A program made the position numbers and the translations under genes. A model generated the notes under the pieces. The model searched no databases. It had not been told where the DNA came from and saw only the letters and a list, made by a program, of their open reading frames with translations. A DNA stretch of 64,000 nt from Massilia violaceinigra (lineage in GTDB: Bacteria > Pseudomonadota > Gammaproteobacteria > Burkholderiales > Burkholderiaceae_D): assembly GCF_002752675.1 (NCBI RefSeq), contig NZ_CP024608.1, positions 5,456,001 to 5,520,000 of the forward strand, in the 5' to 3' direction. This document shows positions 1-11,358 of this stretch, piece after piece; positions within the stretch are counted from its first letter, which is position 1, and every line of letters begins with the position of its first letter.

Positions 1-470
1 ATGACTGCGATGAGAAAGTAGCCGAGCCAGGCATGCATCAGTTGGGCTGCCTCGGCCCAGGCGGCGCTGTACGGAATCACCTGGCCGGGATGCACCGGGT
101 CGTGCTGTTCGTGCACGACCGGAATACCGAAGATACCGAAGCCATGTCCGCTTGCTCCGCTAAAGAGCATACCCGTCACTGGCATGGCGAGCGTGCCGAT
201 GATCAGCATCCAGTGCACCGCTTTGGCAACGCCTTGCTCGATGCGCGAAGCGGCTCCGAGCGCCGGCAGCCAGCCTTGACGGATGCGCCAGGCGGCGCGC
301 GCCAGCATCAGTGCTAACAGGATGACGCCAGCTGATTTATGCCAGGGGTAGAAGCTCCACGCTTCAAAGCGGACCATATAGAGTCCGACACCGAGCATGG
401 CCAGCATCGCCAGCGCGCATAGCCAGTGCAATGCAATCGTCGTGTAGCTCAAACTGAGTTTCTTGTCCAT
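1..470 (-). CDS. Cytochrome b561 family protein (3' end cut by window)
   Basis: About 156 codons are visible, starting at ATG 470 (MDKKLSLSYTTIALHW) and running off the left edge. The product reads as a diheme b-type membrane cytochrome: an N-terminal helix containing the ALHWLCALAM His, a second helix after YPWHKSAGVILLALMLARAAWR, a third with KAVHWMLIIGTLAMPVTGML, and a fourth beginning LMHAWLGYFLIAVI. The spaced His residues are the expected haem ligands. Such proteins oxidise quinol or shuttle electrons in the inner membrane. The start lies 2 bp after the stop of the esterase-like gene on the same strand, so the two are very likely co-transcribed. The C-terminus cannot be judged. Confidence 0.85.
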   Translation of the reverse strand, partial: MDKKLSLSYTTIALHWLCALAMLAMLGVGLYMVRFEAWSFYPWHKSAGVILLALMLARAAWRIRQGWLPALGAASRIEQGVAKAVHWMLIIGTLAMPVTGMLFSGASGHGFGIFGIPVVHEQHDPVHPGQVIPYSAAWAEAAQLMHAWLGYFLIAV

Positions 471-472
471 CG

Positions 473-1714
473 TCAGCGCGTCATCGTGACCGGCGTCACC
501 GCCGGAACAAAGAAAAGTACATCCCAATGCGTGCCGAGCCTTCCCGCGCCGCCGGTGAGATATTCGTAACTGAACTGGGTCAGGTCGACCGGCGCGAGCG
601 GCGTTAAGCCGATGACCGTTTTGGTCTCCCGCGCCAGGCGTTGCTCCAGGCTCTGGGCGGCAGGCGTCGGCACCGCCGTCGGTTTCCCGGAAACATACTC
701 GAAAATCGTACCGCCAGCGGTGCTGAACTGCGCCACCTTGTAGTCGCGTCCCCAGCGCCGGTGCATGACTTCGCCAGCCTGCAGGTTCGTTGGCGAGCGC
801 TGAAACCCCCGTGCCACGTGCACAGTGTGCGCCCAGATCACCACTTTCTTGCCGGCGAAAAGATGATCGGCAAGCCAGATCGCGTTCGCGCCCATCTGGT
901 TGTCACGCTGGTAGTCGCGGTCGGCACTCCAGTAGCTGGTGGCTTGGGCATGGATGCTGCGAACGACGTTGCACCACCAGGTCCGGCCCTTGAACGCGGC
1001 GTCGTCCTGCTGGCATAAATGCGATTCGAGCAGCTTGGCGTGGCGTAGAAATGGCTCTCGCTCCGACGTCCGTGGCGTCTTGCGGTCCATCATGAACAGC
1101 CCGTTGGCGATCTTCGCATACGCCGTCCAGCCGGCCCCCTCGGCCAAGCCCGGTTGCTGCTTGCGCAGATAGGATTGCAAGTCCCCGATCAGTTCTCTCT
1201 GGCTAAGCTCACCAGTATGCTGGCTGTCGATGCCGCCCAGCTGCATGGGTTTCCCGAGCGAGCGCTGGTGGTCCAGGTACTGCAGCATGCCGCGGCCCTC
1301 GGCGCTTTTCGCATACATGAAGAAAACATTGCCGGGCGCGCTAGCATCGAGCTTCTCACCGCGTTCCGCACGTTCGGCCAGCCGTCCGATATCGTAAAAG
1401 CCGCTTTCAAGCAGTAACACATCAAATCCCATGCGCTGATGCAAGAATTTGAGCAGGCGCGTTTTCAAGAGATACTCTTCGCGCGCGCCGTGAGTCTGCT
1501 CGCCCAGCGCGACAACGCGCGCCTTTCCGATGGCGTCGGCGAAAGGCTTCAGATCGCTGAAGTCTTCGTTTTCGGGATCGACATCGGCAATCGGCCATCG
1601 CAGCACAGGCAACGGTGTTTTTGCAGGGGAAGTGGGCGCTTGAGCGTATGCCGGCCCGGCCGCAACGCTAAGCAGCAGGGCAGCAATGGGTGCGAGCCGG
1701 TATAAATGTGACAA
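473..1714 (-). CDS. Exported erythromycin esterase-like protein
   Basis: The 413-residue product has a Sec signal peptide (LAPIAALLLSVAAGPAYAQA). It then carries the erythromycin-esterase/EreA superfamily landmarks: VVALGEQTHGAREEYLLK near residues 67-84, DVLLLESGFYDIGRL near 97, a GID segment, and a late WAHTVHVARG His motif. EreA-type enzymes hydrolyse macrolide lactones, but most chromosomal exported members have unknown substrates, so resistance should not be assumed. The only usable start in the frame is TTG at 1714, with a GGA 7 nt upstream; no in-frame ATG occurs near the signal peptide. It is followed 2 bp later by the cytochrome b561 gene. A two-copy 21-bp direct repeat lies 40-92 bp upstream. 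Confidence 0.85.
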   Translation of the reverse strand: MSHLYRLAPIAALLLSVAAGPAYAQAPTSPAKTPLPVLRWPIADVDPENEDFSDLKPFADAIGKARVVALGEQTHGAREEYLLKTRLLKFLHQRMGFDVLLLESGFYDIGRLAERAERGEKLDASAPGNVFFMYAKSAEGRGMLQYLDHQRSLGKPMQLGGIDSQHTGELSQRELIGDLQSYLRKQQPGLAEGAGWTAYAKIANGLFMMDRKTPRTSEREPFLRHAKLLESHLCQQDDAAFKGRTWWCNVVRSIHAQATSYWSADRDYQRDNQMGANAIWLADHLFAGKKVVIWAHTVHVARGFQRSPTNLQAGEVMHRRWGRDYKVAQFSTAGGTIFEYVSGKPTAVPTPAAQSLEQRLARETKTVIGLTPLAPVDLTQFSYEYLTGGAGRLGTHWDVLFFVPAVTPVTMTR

Positions 1715-1753
1715 GCTTGTTCCGATCAGTATGGGGAGGAAGCACGACTATAT

Positions 1754-1806
1754 GCATGCCAAATAGGTACCAATTATACTTTTGAGCATGCCTATTAAAT
1801 ACCAAT
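1754..1806. promoter_or_regulatory. Two-copy direct repeat GCATGCC-N7-TACCAAT upstream of the esterase gene
   Basis: Copy 1 spans 1754-1774 and copy 2 spans 1786-1806. Both read GCATGCC, seven unrelated bases (aaatagg / tattaaa), then TACCAAT. They start 32 bp apart, close to three helical turns, and sit 40-92 bp upstream of the esterase start codon. This looks like a pair of regulator sites; the regulator is unknown. Confidence 0.5.
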
Positions 1807-1949
1807 CGCGCAAACTGTTTTATATGGAGGGGTTTGAAAAGACCGCCACCCGGCGTCTCGATAAGACGTCGTCAGCGGTGGAGGGCGCCAGCATGTGTCC
1901 GGCGGGGGGCGCAGCGGGCGTGAGCAACCCGCTGGCGATTCCGAGCGGC

Positions 1950-3617
1950 TTATCGCAATGGCGACGATCCGTCCCCAGGCGTGCCGAGCGCCCCGGCGGG
2001 CTCCACCTTCGTGACGCCGGCCACCGGCGCAACCGGCTTGGCCTTGGGCGGTTGAATGTCGGGCCTGCCATTTTGTGCCGCAAACGGACCGGTGTTGACG
2101 TTGTACGCCGCGATGGCGGCGGCAATCGCCGGGTCGCGCGCGGCCAGCTGCGCCTGGTTTGGCGCCGGGAGAGGCGCTTGCTGCGGTGTGATGTTCGGGT
2201 CCTCGTTCAGGTCCTGGGCTACTGTCTGCGCAGTCGTGACCGTACTCACGGCAGCGGCCGGTCGCGGAAACTGATCCGGCGCGACGGGAACCGGGGCGGC
2301 TCCGGCTTGCGCCAGCTGGTCCGCGCGCCGCTGTTCCATGCTTCTTTCCACGTTGAGCTGGTCGACTCTGAGGGCGTCGCGCTTGGCAATGTCGTCGGCC
2401 AATGCGGCACGTACTGCGTCGCTGGCACCGGCAATTTTCTCGTCGAGCTCGCGTGCCGCCTCGCGTTCCGCCTGCAACTGTTGCGCCAGAACGCGTGCCT
2501 GTTCCGCCACGCTGATGGCATTGCTTGCCGTGGTGTCGGGTCCGGAGATCGTGGCCGTCGCCGGCGTGGTAGCGCTCGAGGCCGACTGGGTCCGGTCTTC
2601 CGTACTCAACGTTGCTGCAACTGGTGGCGCTGCCGGTGCAGGTGGCATTGCGAGTGCGGTTGGCGCTGCCGCCACTATTGGCGTAGCGAGCGCTTCGACC
2701 AGGGTGGCGTTGGCGGCGATGGCTTGTGCGTCTGGATCTGCCGGCAGCGAGGCCACGCGTGCGCCAACGGCCAGTGCCTCTGTTTCCGGCGAAGCGATCA
2801 GGTCCATCTGCACCGGAAAATCGCGACCCTCGCCCAGGTCGGTTTGCGTAAGGAACGGCGGAACTCCGGTTGCGCGTTCGTCCAGCAGCGCGCTTTCCTC
2901 GCGCAGAGTCTCTGCCACCAGGTTCTGGACGAACAGATTGTCCGCATTGCTGGCTGCCTGGCTTGGCGTGGCGTTGAAGTCCCGGGGCGCGGCACCGATC
3001 ACGCTATCGTCGGAAAGGAAAGAGACGCCGGCCGCCTGTGCCTGGACTTGCGTGCTGACCACGCCGAAGAAGGCGTTAGCGGCGCGCTCCAGCAATGCCG
3101 AGGTGGCGACAGGGTCTCGGCCAAATGCGTCCTGCAGCGCCGTTTCGTCCATCCTCAGGGTGCCAGGGGTGGTGCTGGTCGCTGGCGTAAAGCTCAGGCC
3201 GATGGCTGCCAGGCTTGCGTCGGCATCCTGCGGGGTGCCGCCAAACTGCTGGAAAAATTGCGATTGCAGCGATTGATCGCCCAGGGTGTCCATCGCCGCG
3301 CCGGTATTGTCGACCACGCTGGTCTGCAATTCGTTGAAAATGCTGGCCACGGCTGCCGCTGCGACCGTCACGTCGGCAAGCTGCTTGGATGCATCCGTGT
3401 CGGCAGCAACAGCGTTTTGCAAGTCCAGCATCTTTTTCTGGAACAAGGAGGCCAGCGACAGGAAGCGCCCCGAAGTCGACAGGTCCACCGTGGTGGGGGC
3501 AACCGCCGCCAACGGCAGGCTCTGGACCTGTTCGATGGCCACGGTGTGTGTTGGCGCGAGGGGAGCAATCAGGCCTGCGCTGCGTGCCGAAAGCGGCGTA
3601 ATCTGGGGGGTATCCAT
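1950..3617 (-). CDS. Large Ala/Pro-rich protein with FliD-like segment, function unknown
   Basis: The ATG at 3617 (MDTPQITPLSARSAG) follows a GGAAGG Shine-Dalgarno by 6 nt and is preferred over an upstream in-frame start at 3680. The product is 555 residues. Residues about 40-170 look like a compact helical domain: a LFQKKMLDLQNAVAADTDAS helix, then GTLRMDETALQDAFGRDPVA, which resembles the repeated pattern in the C-terminal domain of flagellar cap protein FliD (DGTL-LDE-L--AL--DP). A low-complexity Ala/Pro stretch and a coiled-coil (AEQARVLAQQLQAEREAAREL) follow, and the C-terminus is Pro-rich. No signal peptide or membrane segment is visible. No flagellar genes flank it. The FliD likeness is a weak by-eye resemblance only. 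Confidence 0.7.
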   Translation of the reverse strand: MDTPQITPLSARSAGLIAPLAPTHTVAIEQVQSLPLAAVAPTTVDLSTSGRFLSLASLFQKKMLDLQNAVAADTDASKQLADVTVAAAAVASIFNELQTSVVDNTGAAMDTLGDQSLQSQFFQQFGGTPQDADASLAAIGLSFTPATSTTPGTLRMDETALQDAFGRDPVATSALLERAANAFFGVVSTQVQAQAAGVSFLSDDSVIGAAPRDFNATPSQAASNADNLFVQNLVAETLREESALLDERATGVPPFLTQTDLGEGRDFPVQMDLIASPETEALAVGARVASLPADPDAQAIAANATLVEALATPIVAAAPTALAMPPAPAAPPVAATLSTEDRTQSASSATTPATATISGPDTTASNAISVAEQARVLAQQLQAEREAARELDEKIAGASDAVRAALADDIAKRDALRVDQLNVERSMEQRRADQLAQAGAAPVPVAPDQFPRPAAAVSTVTTAQTVAQDLNEDPNITPQQAPLPAPNQAQLAARDPAIAAAIAAYNVNTGPFAAQNGRPDIQPPKAKPVAPVAGVTKVEPAGALGTPGDGSSPLR

Positions 3618-3713
3618 AATGAACCTTCCGCCTTCGGCGTATCTGATTGGTCGATTATGGCCCTTATTTGGCTCCGGCACTGTTAGGACTGTTAATAAAT
3701 CCCACCCGACTGG

Positions 3714-4424
3714 TTAGCCTTCCGCCAGACTCTGTGCGCACGCCTCGAACTGCTGTGTAATGAGTTCGTCCAATTCCTTCCCGGGGAAAATATCCTCATC
3801 GCCCGAAAAATTGGCGACCTCGAGAAGCGTTTGGGCGCGCCGTTCTTCGCCCGACAATGCCGGATCCTCCGGCGGTACGATATTGCCCAGCGTTTCGAGC
3901 TTCCATACATTGTGGCCGCCTTGATCCTGGTCGAAATGCAGGCATCCGAACAGGCCGTTGCGGTCGACATACCAGTAATCGTAAACGTCGTCGCTGACGA
4001 TGCGCTCGCCGAACACCACGTAGTTCTCATTGACGATCTTCGCCAGTTCGGGATCGATTACCTCAAGCTCCGTGCGCCCGCCCCAGGAGTCATGAATATA
4101 ATTAAGAAGCCCCATCGCCGGCGCCGCATCGCCGCCCGCACGCAGTCGTTCCAGCAGCCAGCTCGCCGAGCGCACCTTGATCGTCTGCCAGGACAATCCG
4201 TATGACGCGTGCCCGAATGCGCCGCACCGCTGGTAAAGCGCCTTCAATGCGGCGGGAATGCCGAATCCTAGAATACCCTCCAACGCGGCGATGTCTTGCG
4301 CCGAGTCGGGCTCGGCGAACTCCAGCGCAAACCAGTCGTCCTCTTCATCGTCCTCCTCATCCTCATCCTCATCAACGCGGACCAGGAGGGCGTTCAATTC
4401 TTCGATCTGGTCTCGGGTAAGCAT
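3714..4424 (-). CDS. SMI1/KNR4 (SUKH) family protein
   Basis: This 236-residue soluble protein opens with a short helix (MLTRDQIEELNALL) and a strongly acidic run (residues about 16-30, nearly all D/E). The SUKH fold follows: IAALEGILGFGIPAALKALYQRCGAFG, then WLLERL, FGERIVSDDVYDYWYVDRNG and GNIVPPEDPALSG. SUKH proteins are common immunity proteins of polymorphic toxin systems but also occur as stand-alone housekeeping proteins. No toxin gene is adjacent. The acidic run could act in binding a basic partner. The gene is separated from the upstream czcA end by 85 bp and is transcribed in the same direction. Confidence 0.8.
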   Translation of the reverse strand: MLTRDQIEELNALLVRVDEDEDEEDDEEDDWFALEFAEPDSAQDIAALEGILGFGIPAALKALYQRCGAFGHASYGLSWQTIKVRSASWLLERLRAGGDAAPAMGLLNYIHDSWGGRTELEVIDPELAKIVNENYVVFGERIVSDDVYDYWYVDRNGLFGCLHFDQDQGGHNVWKLETLGNIVPPEDPALSGEERRAQTLLEVANFSGDEDIFPGKELDELITQQFEACAQSLAEG

Positions 4425-4509
4425 GGTTCAGTATCCAGGTGATTAAACACCTATTATATTCGCCAACATTGCTTGTGGAGAATATCAGGCCAGAAGCTAT
4501 CCCTCGCCT

Positions 4510-7647
<3,138 letters not shown>

Positions 7648-9183
7648 TTAATGGTCGTGGCTGGCGCCGGCTTTGCCGAGGTCGGCCTTGATCAGGAAGC
7701 TGTTCTTTGCCGCATATTTTTCACCGGGCAGCAGGCCGCTGACGACCTCGACCGACTCGCCATCGCTGCGCCCGAGCACCAGCGGGCGTGCTTCGAAATG
7801 GTCGCCGTAGCGGCCGAACACGGAAGGCAATTCATTCACATTCTGGACCGCTTCGACCAGCACCGCGACCGGCACGGTGACCTCGGCGGCGACCACATCC
7901 ACGGTGACCGGCAGGCCGGGCCGCCACACGCCCTTGGGATTGGACAAGACCACGCGGGCTTTGGCGGCGCGCGTCTGCTCGCCGACCAGGGCGCTGACGT
8001 AGGAAATGGTGCCGCTGGCCACCGTGTCGGCGGCGCCCGCGCGCACGGTCGCGCTCTGGCCCTGGCGGATGGTTTCGAGGTCGCGCGCGCTCACGGAGAG
8101 CTCGGCCCAGACGGTCGACATGTCGGCCACCACGAACAGGCTGGCTTCCTCCTTCACCGATTCTCCGGCGGCCACGGTTTTCTGGGTGATCACGCCATCG
8201 ATCGGCGCGCGCACTTCATAGCGCGCCAGTTGTTTCAGGCTGCCGGCGCCGACGCCGAGCGCGTCGAGCTTCTGGCGCGCGCTTTGTGTGGCGATCTCGG
8301 CTTCCTGCAGGGTGGCGCGGGCTTGCTGATAATCCTGTTCCGCCGTGATTTTCTGTTGCCACAGCGTGCGTTCGCGCTCGAACACGCTGCGCGCCAGCGC
8401 CAGGCGCTGCTGTGCCGCCAGCAAGGCGCTGCGTTCGCCCGCCAGTGCCTGGCTTGACAGCACAGCCAGCACCTGGCCCTTGCGCACGGTCTGGCCCGCG
8501 TTCGCGCTGACCGACTCGACCATGCCGGCCAGGCGCGGGGCCACGTGCACCGTGCGGTCGGCGTTGAGCTGAATTTCGCCGTTGAGCTTCAGCACGCTCT
8601 TGATGCGCGCCGGGCCGGCGGTGTGCACATCGATGCCGTTCTGCGCCGTTTGCGTTTCCGACATCGTCACCCGCGCCTCGACCTGATCGTAGGCGAAACG
8701 GTAGGACTTACCGCCGGACTGGGCCGCAACGGCGACCTTGAAGGAATGCGGCTCGCCGACGATGGCGTCGCCGCGCAAGTAATCTTCCTCGCGCGCGAAG
8801 CGGATGGTTTGCGGCGAGCGTCCCAGGCGTTCCAGGGTCAGCTGGGCCTTGGTGGCCGAGGGGTCGAGCGGTTTGCCATCCTGGTAGGTATAAAGCCGGA
8901 ACTGCGGACCGGTGCTGTGGTCCAAGATAGTAACCTCCAGGCCGTAGCCCTGGCTGACGAACAGCTTGCCGCCGTGGGGGCCGCGCGCGGGGACGGCGTC
9001 TTCCTGGTGCGGCTTGCCGCCGTGGTCGACCTGGGCGCTGTCCGCGTGTCCGCCATGTTCGTCATGGTCGTCGTGCTGCGCCTGGCCGGGCTTGCGCGCC
9101 ACGATCAGGACGGCCAGTACGGCGCCGATGAGCAGGGCGACGATCATCACGATGGTCTGATTTTTGTCGAAAGGATATTTCAT
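7648..9183 (-). CDS. czcB: CzcB-type periplasmic adaptor (membrane fusion) protein
   Basis: This is a 511-residue adaptor subunit. The N-terminal membrane anchor (IVMIVALLIGAVLAVLIVA) is followed by a His/Asp-rich stretch at residues about 36-66 (HDDHDEHGGHADSAQVDHGG), a plausible periplasmic metal-binding segment as in CzcB proteins. It then has the HlyD-like barrel-sandwich (VHVAPRLAGMVESVSANAGQTVRKGQVLAVL), an alpha-hairpin rich in Gln/Ala (residues about 255-300), the second lipoyl half (YEVRAPIDGVITQKTV) and beta-barrel domains. It links CzcA to CzcC. The start codon lies 3 bp after the czcC stop. Confidence 0.93.
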   Translation of the reverse strand: MKYPFDKNQTIVMIVALLIGAVLAVLIVARKPGQAQHDDHDEHGGHADSAQVDHGGKPHQEDAVPARGPHGGKLFVSQGYGLEVTILDHSTGPQFRLYTYQDGKPLDPSATKAQLTLERLGRSPQTIRFAREEDYLRGDAIVGEPHSFKVAVAAQSGGKSYRFAYDQVEARVTMSETQTAQNGIDVHTAGPARIKSVLKLNGEIQLNADRTVHVAPRLAGMVESVSANAGQTVRKGQVLAVLSSQALAGERSALLAAQQRLALARSVFERERTLWQQKITAEQDYQQARATLQEAEIATQSARQKLDALGVGAGSLKQLARYEVRAPIDGVITQKTVAAGESVKEEASLFVVADMSTVWAELSVSARDLETIRQGQSATVRAGAADTVASGTISYVSALVGEQTRAAKARVVLSNPKGVWRPGLPVTVDVVAAEVTVPVAVLVEAVQNVNELPSVFGRYGDHFEARPLVLGRSDGESVEVVSGLLPGEKYAAKNSFLIKADLGKAGASHDH

Positions 9184-9186
9184 GCA

Positions 9187-10653
9187 TTACTCCACTGTCT
9201 GGGTGGCGCCGGGGGCGCCGAGGATGCTGTCGATGTCGGCGGCGGCGCGGTGGGCGTCCGCCAGGGCGCGCAGGTACTGGGTGCGGGCTTGCAGCAAGGT
9301 GCGCTGAGCGTCGATGACATCAATGAAATTGAACTTGCCGTACTCGAAACCGGTACGGGCAGCCTCGTAGGCGCTTTGCGCACCGGGCAGGATGTCGTCG
9401 TTCAGCAGTTGGGCCTGTTCACGGGCGACGGTCAGCGCTTCGTGGGCCTGCGCCAGTTCGTTGGTCAGACGCGCGCGGGCGCCATCTAGTTCGGCGCGGG
9501 CTTTTTCGCTGCGTTGCAGGGCTTCGTGCAGCTTGCCCTGGTTGCGGTCGAACAGCGGCAGGGGAATGGCCAGGCCAAAAACAGCCTGGTTGCGGCCCGC
9601 TTGCTGGTCGCGCTTGGCGCCGATGCTGAGGGTAACGTCAGGCACCCGGCCGGCACGTTCGAGCTGCGACAGGGCCTGGCGGCGCGCCAGTTCGGTCTGC
9701 GCAAGCCGCAACGCCGGCGCGGCCTTGAGTTGCTCCATGAGATGGGGCAGGGAAGGTTGCGCCGGCAGCCGGTCGAGGTGGCCCTCCGCACGGCCGATAT
9801 CGCGCCCGGTCCCGCCCCAGAGCGCGGCAAGGCGGTTTTTTGCCCCCGCCAGTTCGCCTGCTGCCTGGGCCAGGTCGACCTTGACGCTGGAAGCGGCAAT
9901 GCGGGCGCGCGTTTCATCGACCGGCGAGTTCTTGCCGGCCAGGACGCGCTTGGCCGCGACAGCGAGCGCGCCGTTGGCGAGGGTGAGCGATTCGCCGGCG
10001 ATGTGCTGCCGCTGCTGTGCGGCGAGCAGGTCGTGGAAGGCGGCGCGGGTGGAGGCAAGCACGGCGTTGCGCTTGACGGCCAGGTCGGCGCCGGCTGCGT
10101 CCTGCCCGAGCTGGGCGGCGTTGACGCGCGCCGTGCGCTTGCCACCGAGTTCGATCGGCACGTTCAGCTGGACCGTCGTGGTCCGGGTCGATTCGCGCGC
10201 ATCTTCGATCAGGGTGGCCAGTTCGGGGTTGGGGGCGACACCGGCCTGCATGACGGCGCCGGACTGGGCGTCGATTTCCAGGACGCCCGCGCGCAGGTCG
10301 GTGTTCGCTTGCAGAACGCGGGACAGCGCGGCCGCCAGCGACAAAGGAGCGGGGACGGACAAAGGAGCGGCCATGTTCGCGGCGCCGGCGGACGCCCGCC
10401 TGGCGTTCGCTGGTGCCGGTTGAATGCCGACGTCGTTCGGCAGATCCGGCGATGGTTGCTCCGTCGTACCCGCACCGGGACGGCGCTCGGCGGCGTCAAG
10501 CGCCGGGTTCCGCAATCCGGAGCTCAATGACGAACCTGGGTTCTGTTGGGTAACTGCTGACGCCCCGTTCAATGCGGGGGTGGTCATGTGCTGGGCCTGC
10601 GTATGGCAGGGCAAGGCCGCGGCAATAGCCAGCGGCAAGACGAGTTTGTACAT
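9187..10653 (-). CDS. czcC: CzcC-type outer-membrane factor (TolC family)
   Basis: The 488-residue product begins with a signal peptide (YKLVLPLAIAAALPCHTQAQ) and a Ser/Pro/Ala-rich linker. It then shows two outer-membrane-efflux repeats: LSLAAALSRVLQANTDLRAGVLEIDAQSGAVMQAG...NPEL, and a second long helical repeat ending ARTGFEYGKFNFIDVIDAQRTLLQARTQYLRALAD, the usual C-terminal TolC signature. It forms the outer-membrane exit duct for CzcBA. It sits between czcI and czcB, with a 121-bp gap to czcI and a 3-bp gap to czcB. Confidence 0.93.
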   Translation of the reverse strand: MYKLVLPLAIAAALPCHTQAQHMTTPALNGASAVTQQNPGSSLSSGLRNPALDAAERRPGAGTTEQPSPDLPNDVGIQPAPANARRASAGAANMAAPLSVPAPLSLAAALSRVLQANTDLRAGVLEIDAQSGAVMQAGVAPNPELATLIEDARESTRTTTVQLNVPIELGGKRTARVNAAQLGQDAAGADLAVKRNAVLASTRAAFHDLLAAQQRQHIAGESLTLANGALAVAAKRVLAGKNSPVDETRARIAASSVKVDLAQAAGELAGAKNRLAALWGGTGRDIGRAEGHLDRLPAQPSLPHLMEQLKAAPALRLAQTELARRQALSQLERAGRVPDVTLSIGAKRDQQAGRNQAVFGLAIPLPLFDRNQGKLHEALQRSEKARAELDGARARLTNELAQAHEALTVAREQAQLLNDDILPGAQSAYEAARTGFEYGKFNFIDVIDAQRTLLQARTQYLRALADAHRAAADIDSILGAPGATQTVE

Positions 10654-10774
10654 CGAATTCTCCTGGTTAATAAGACAAGGGAATCCGGCCAGGCGCGCTA
10701 GCGGTGTGCGTGTGGTTTACGGCAGTGATGAACCGCGCTAAGCGGATATCAGGAAAGCGACAGCGGCAGCCGGA

Positions 10775-11113
10775 TCAGGCGGCGCGTTGCCATTTGGGAC
10801 GTTCGGGGCGGGCCGGCCGCAGCGTCGCCAGGCAAGCCGCGTCGGCTGCATCGGCGTACGAGGTAGGCGGCGGCACGTTGCCATCGCCTGAGGTGCCAGT
10901 GATGCCAACACTGGTGAAATGGCAGTCGCCGCAGTCAATGTCGAAACCGAAGGGAGAGTCGTCCGGGTCGGCGTGGTTGTCCGGCGCATGCTGATGATGG
11001 CCCGGATGCGCGACGGTCGCGGCAGGTTCGTGCCCGCAATAGGCGCTCGCCGCCGCCCAGCTCACCTGGAGCGGGAAGACAAACAGCAAGAGAATAATCA
11101 ACAGGCGACGCAT
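10775..11113 (-). CDS. czcI: CzcI-like exported protein of the czc operon
   Basis: I use ATG 11113 (MRRLLIILLLFVFPLQVSWA), which gives 112 residues with a clear signal peptide; the frame is open further upstream but those residues do not look like a signal. The mature protein starts AASAYCGHEPAATVAHPGHHQHAPDNHADPDDS and is rich in His/Asp with paired Cys (YCGHE; DCGDCHF). This matches the CzcI family, small periplasmic proteins encoded first in czcICBA operons and thought to tune induction or bind metal. Its position upstream of czcC on the same strand supports the call. The start is 245 bp from the divergent pstS start, so the czc promoter must lie in that interval. Confidence 0.82.
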   Translation of the reverse strand: MRRLLIILLLFVFPLQVSWAAASAYCGHEPAATVAHPGHHQHAPDNHADPDDSPFGFDIDCGDCHFTSVGITGTSGDGNVPPPTSYADAADAACLATLRPARPERPKWQRAA

Positions 11114-11358
11114 GGCGGGATTGTAACAGCAGCAGGCCAACTGCGCTGAAGCCCGAGCGATGTCCATGCATAAAGAATGAATCGTATGCAACGACCATAA
11201 GTTGTCAGCAAATAGAAGAAATTCTCCACATTTAGGCCCAAACTACGTATTTACACGCATTGCCGCAATGTTGTAGTCCTGCTATCATCGTCGGTTGTTC
11301 GTTTCCTGGTTGCCCTGCAGCCGGCGCGGTTCCGATTACTTTAAGACCCCTGGGATTT

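Noticed and set aside
473..1714. Macrolide-resistance gene ereA
   Set aside because: The family signature is present, but the protein is exported and of an environmental type. Sequence alone does not support a resistance role.
1782..3686. 634-codon plus-strand open frame opposite the Ala/Pro-rich gene
   Set aside because: Its translation is Arg/Gly-rich with no domain, and it mirrors a minus-strand gene with a proper ribosome binding site. High-GC antisense frames commonly stay open.
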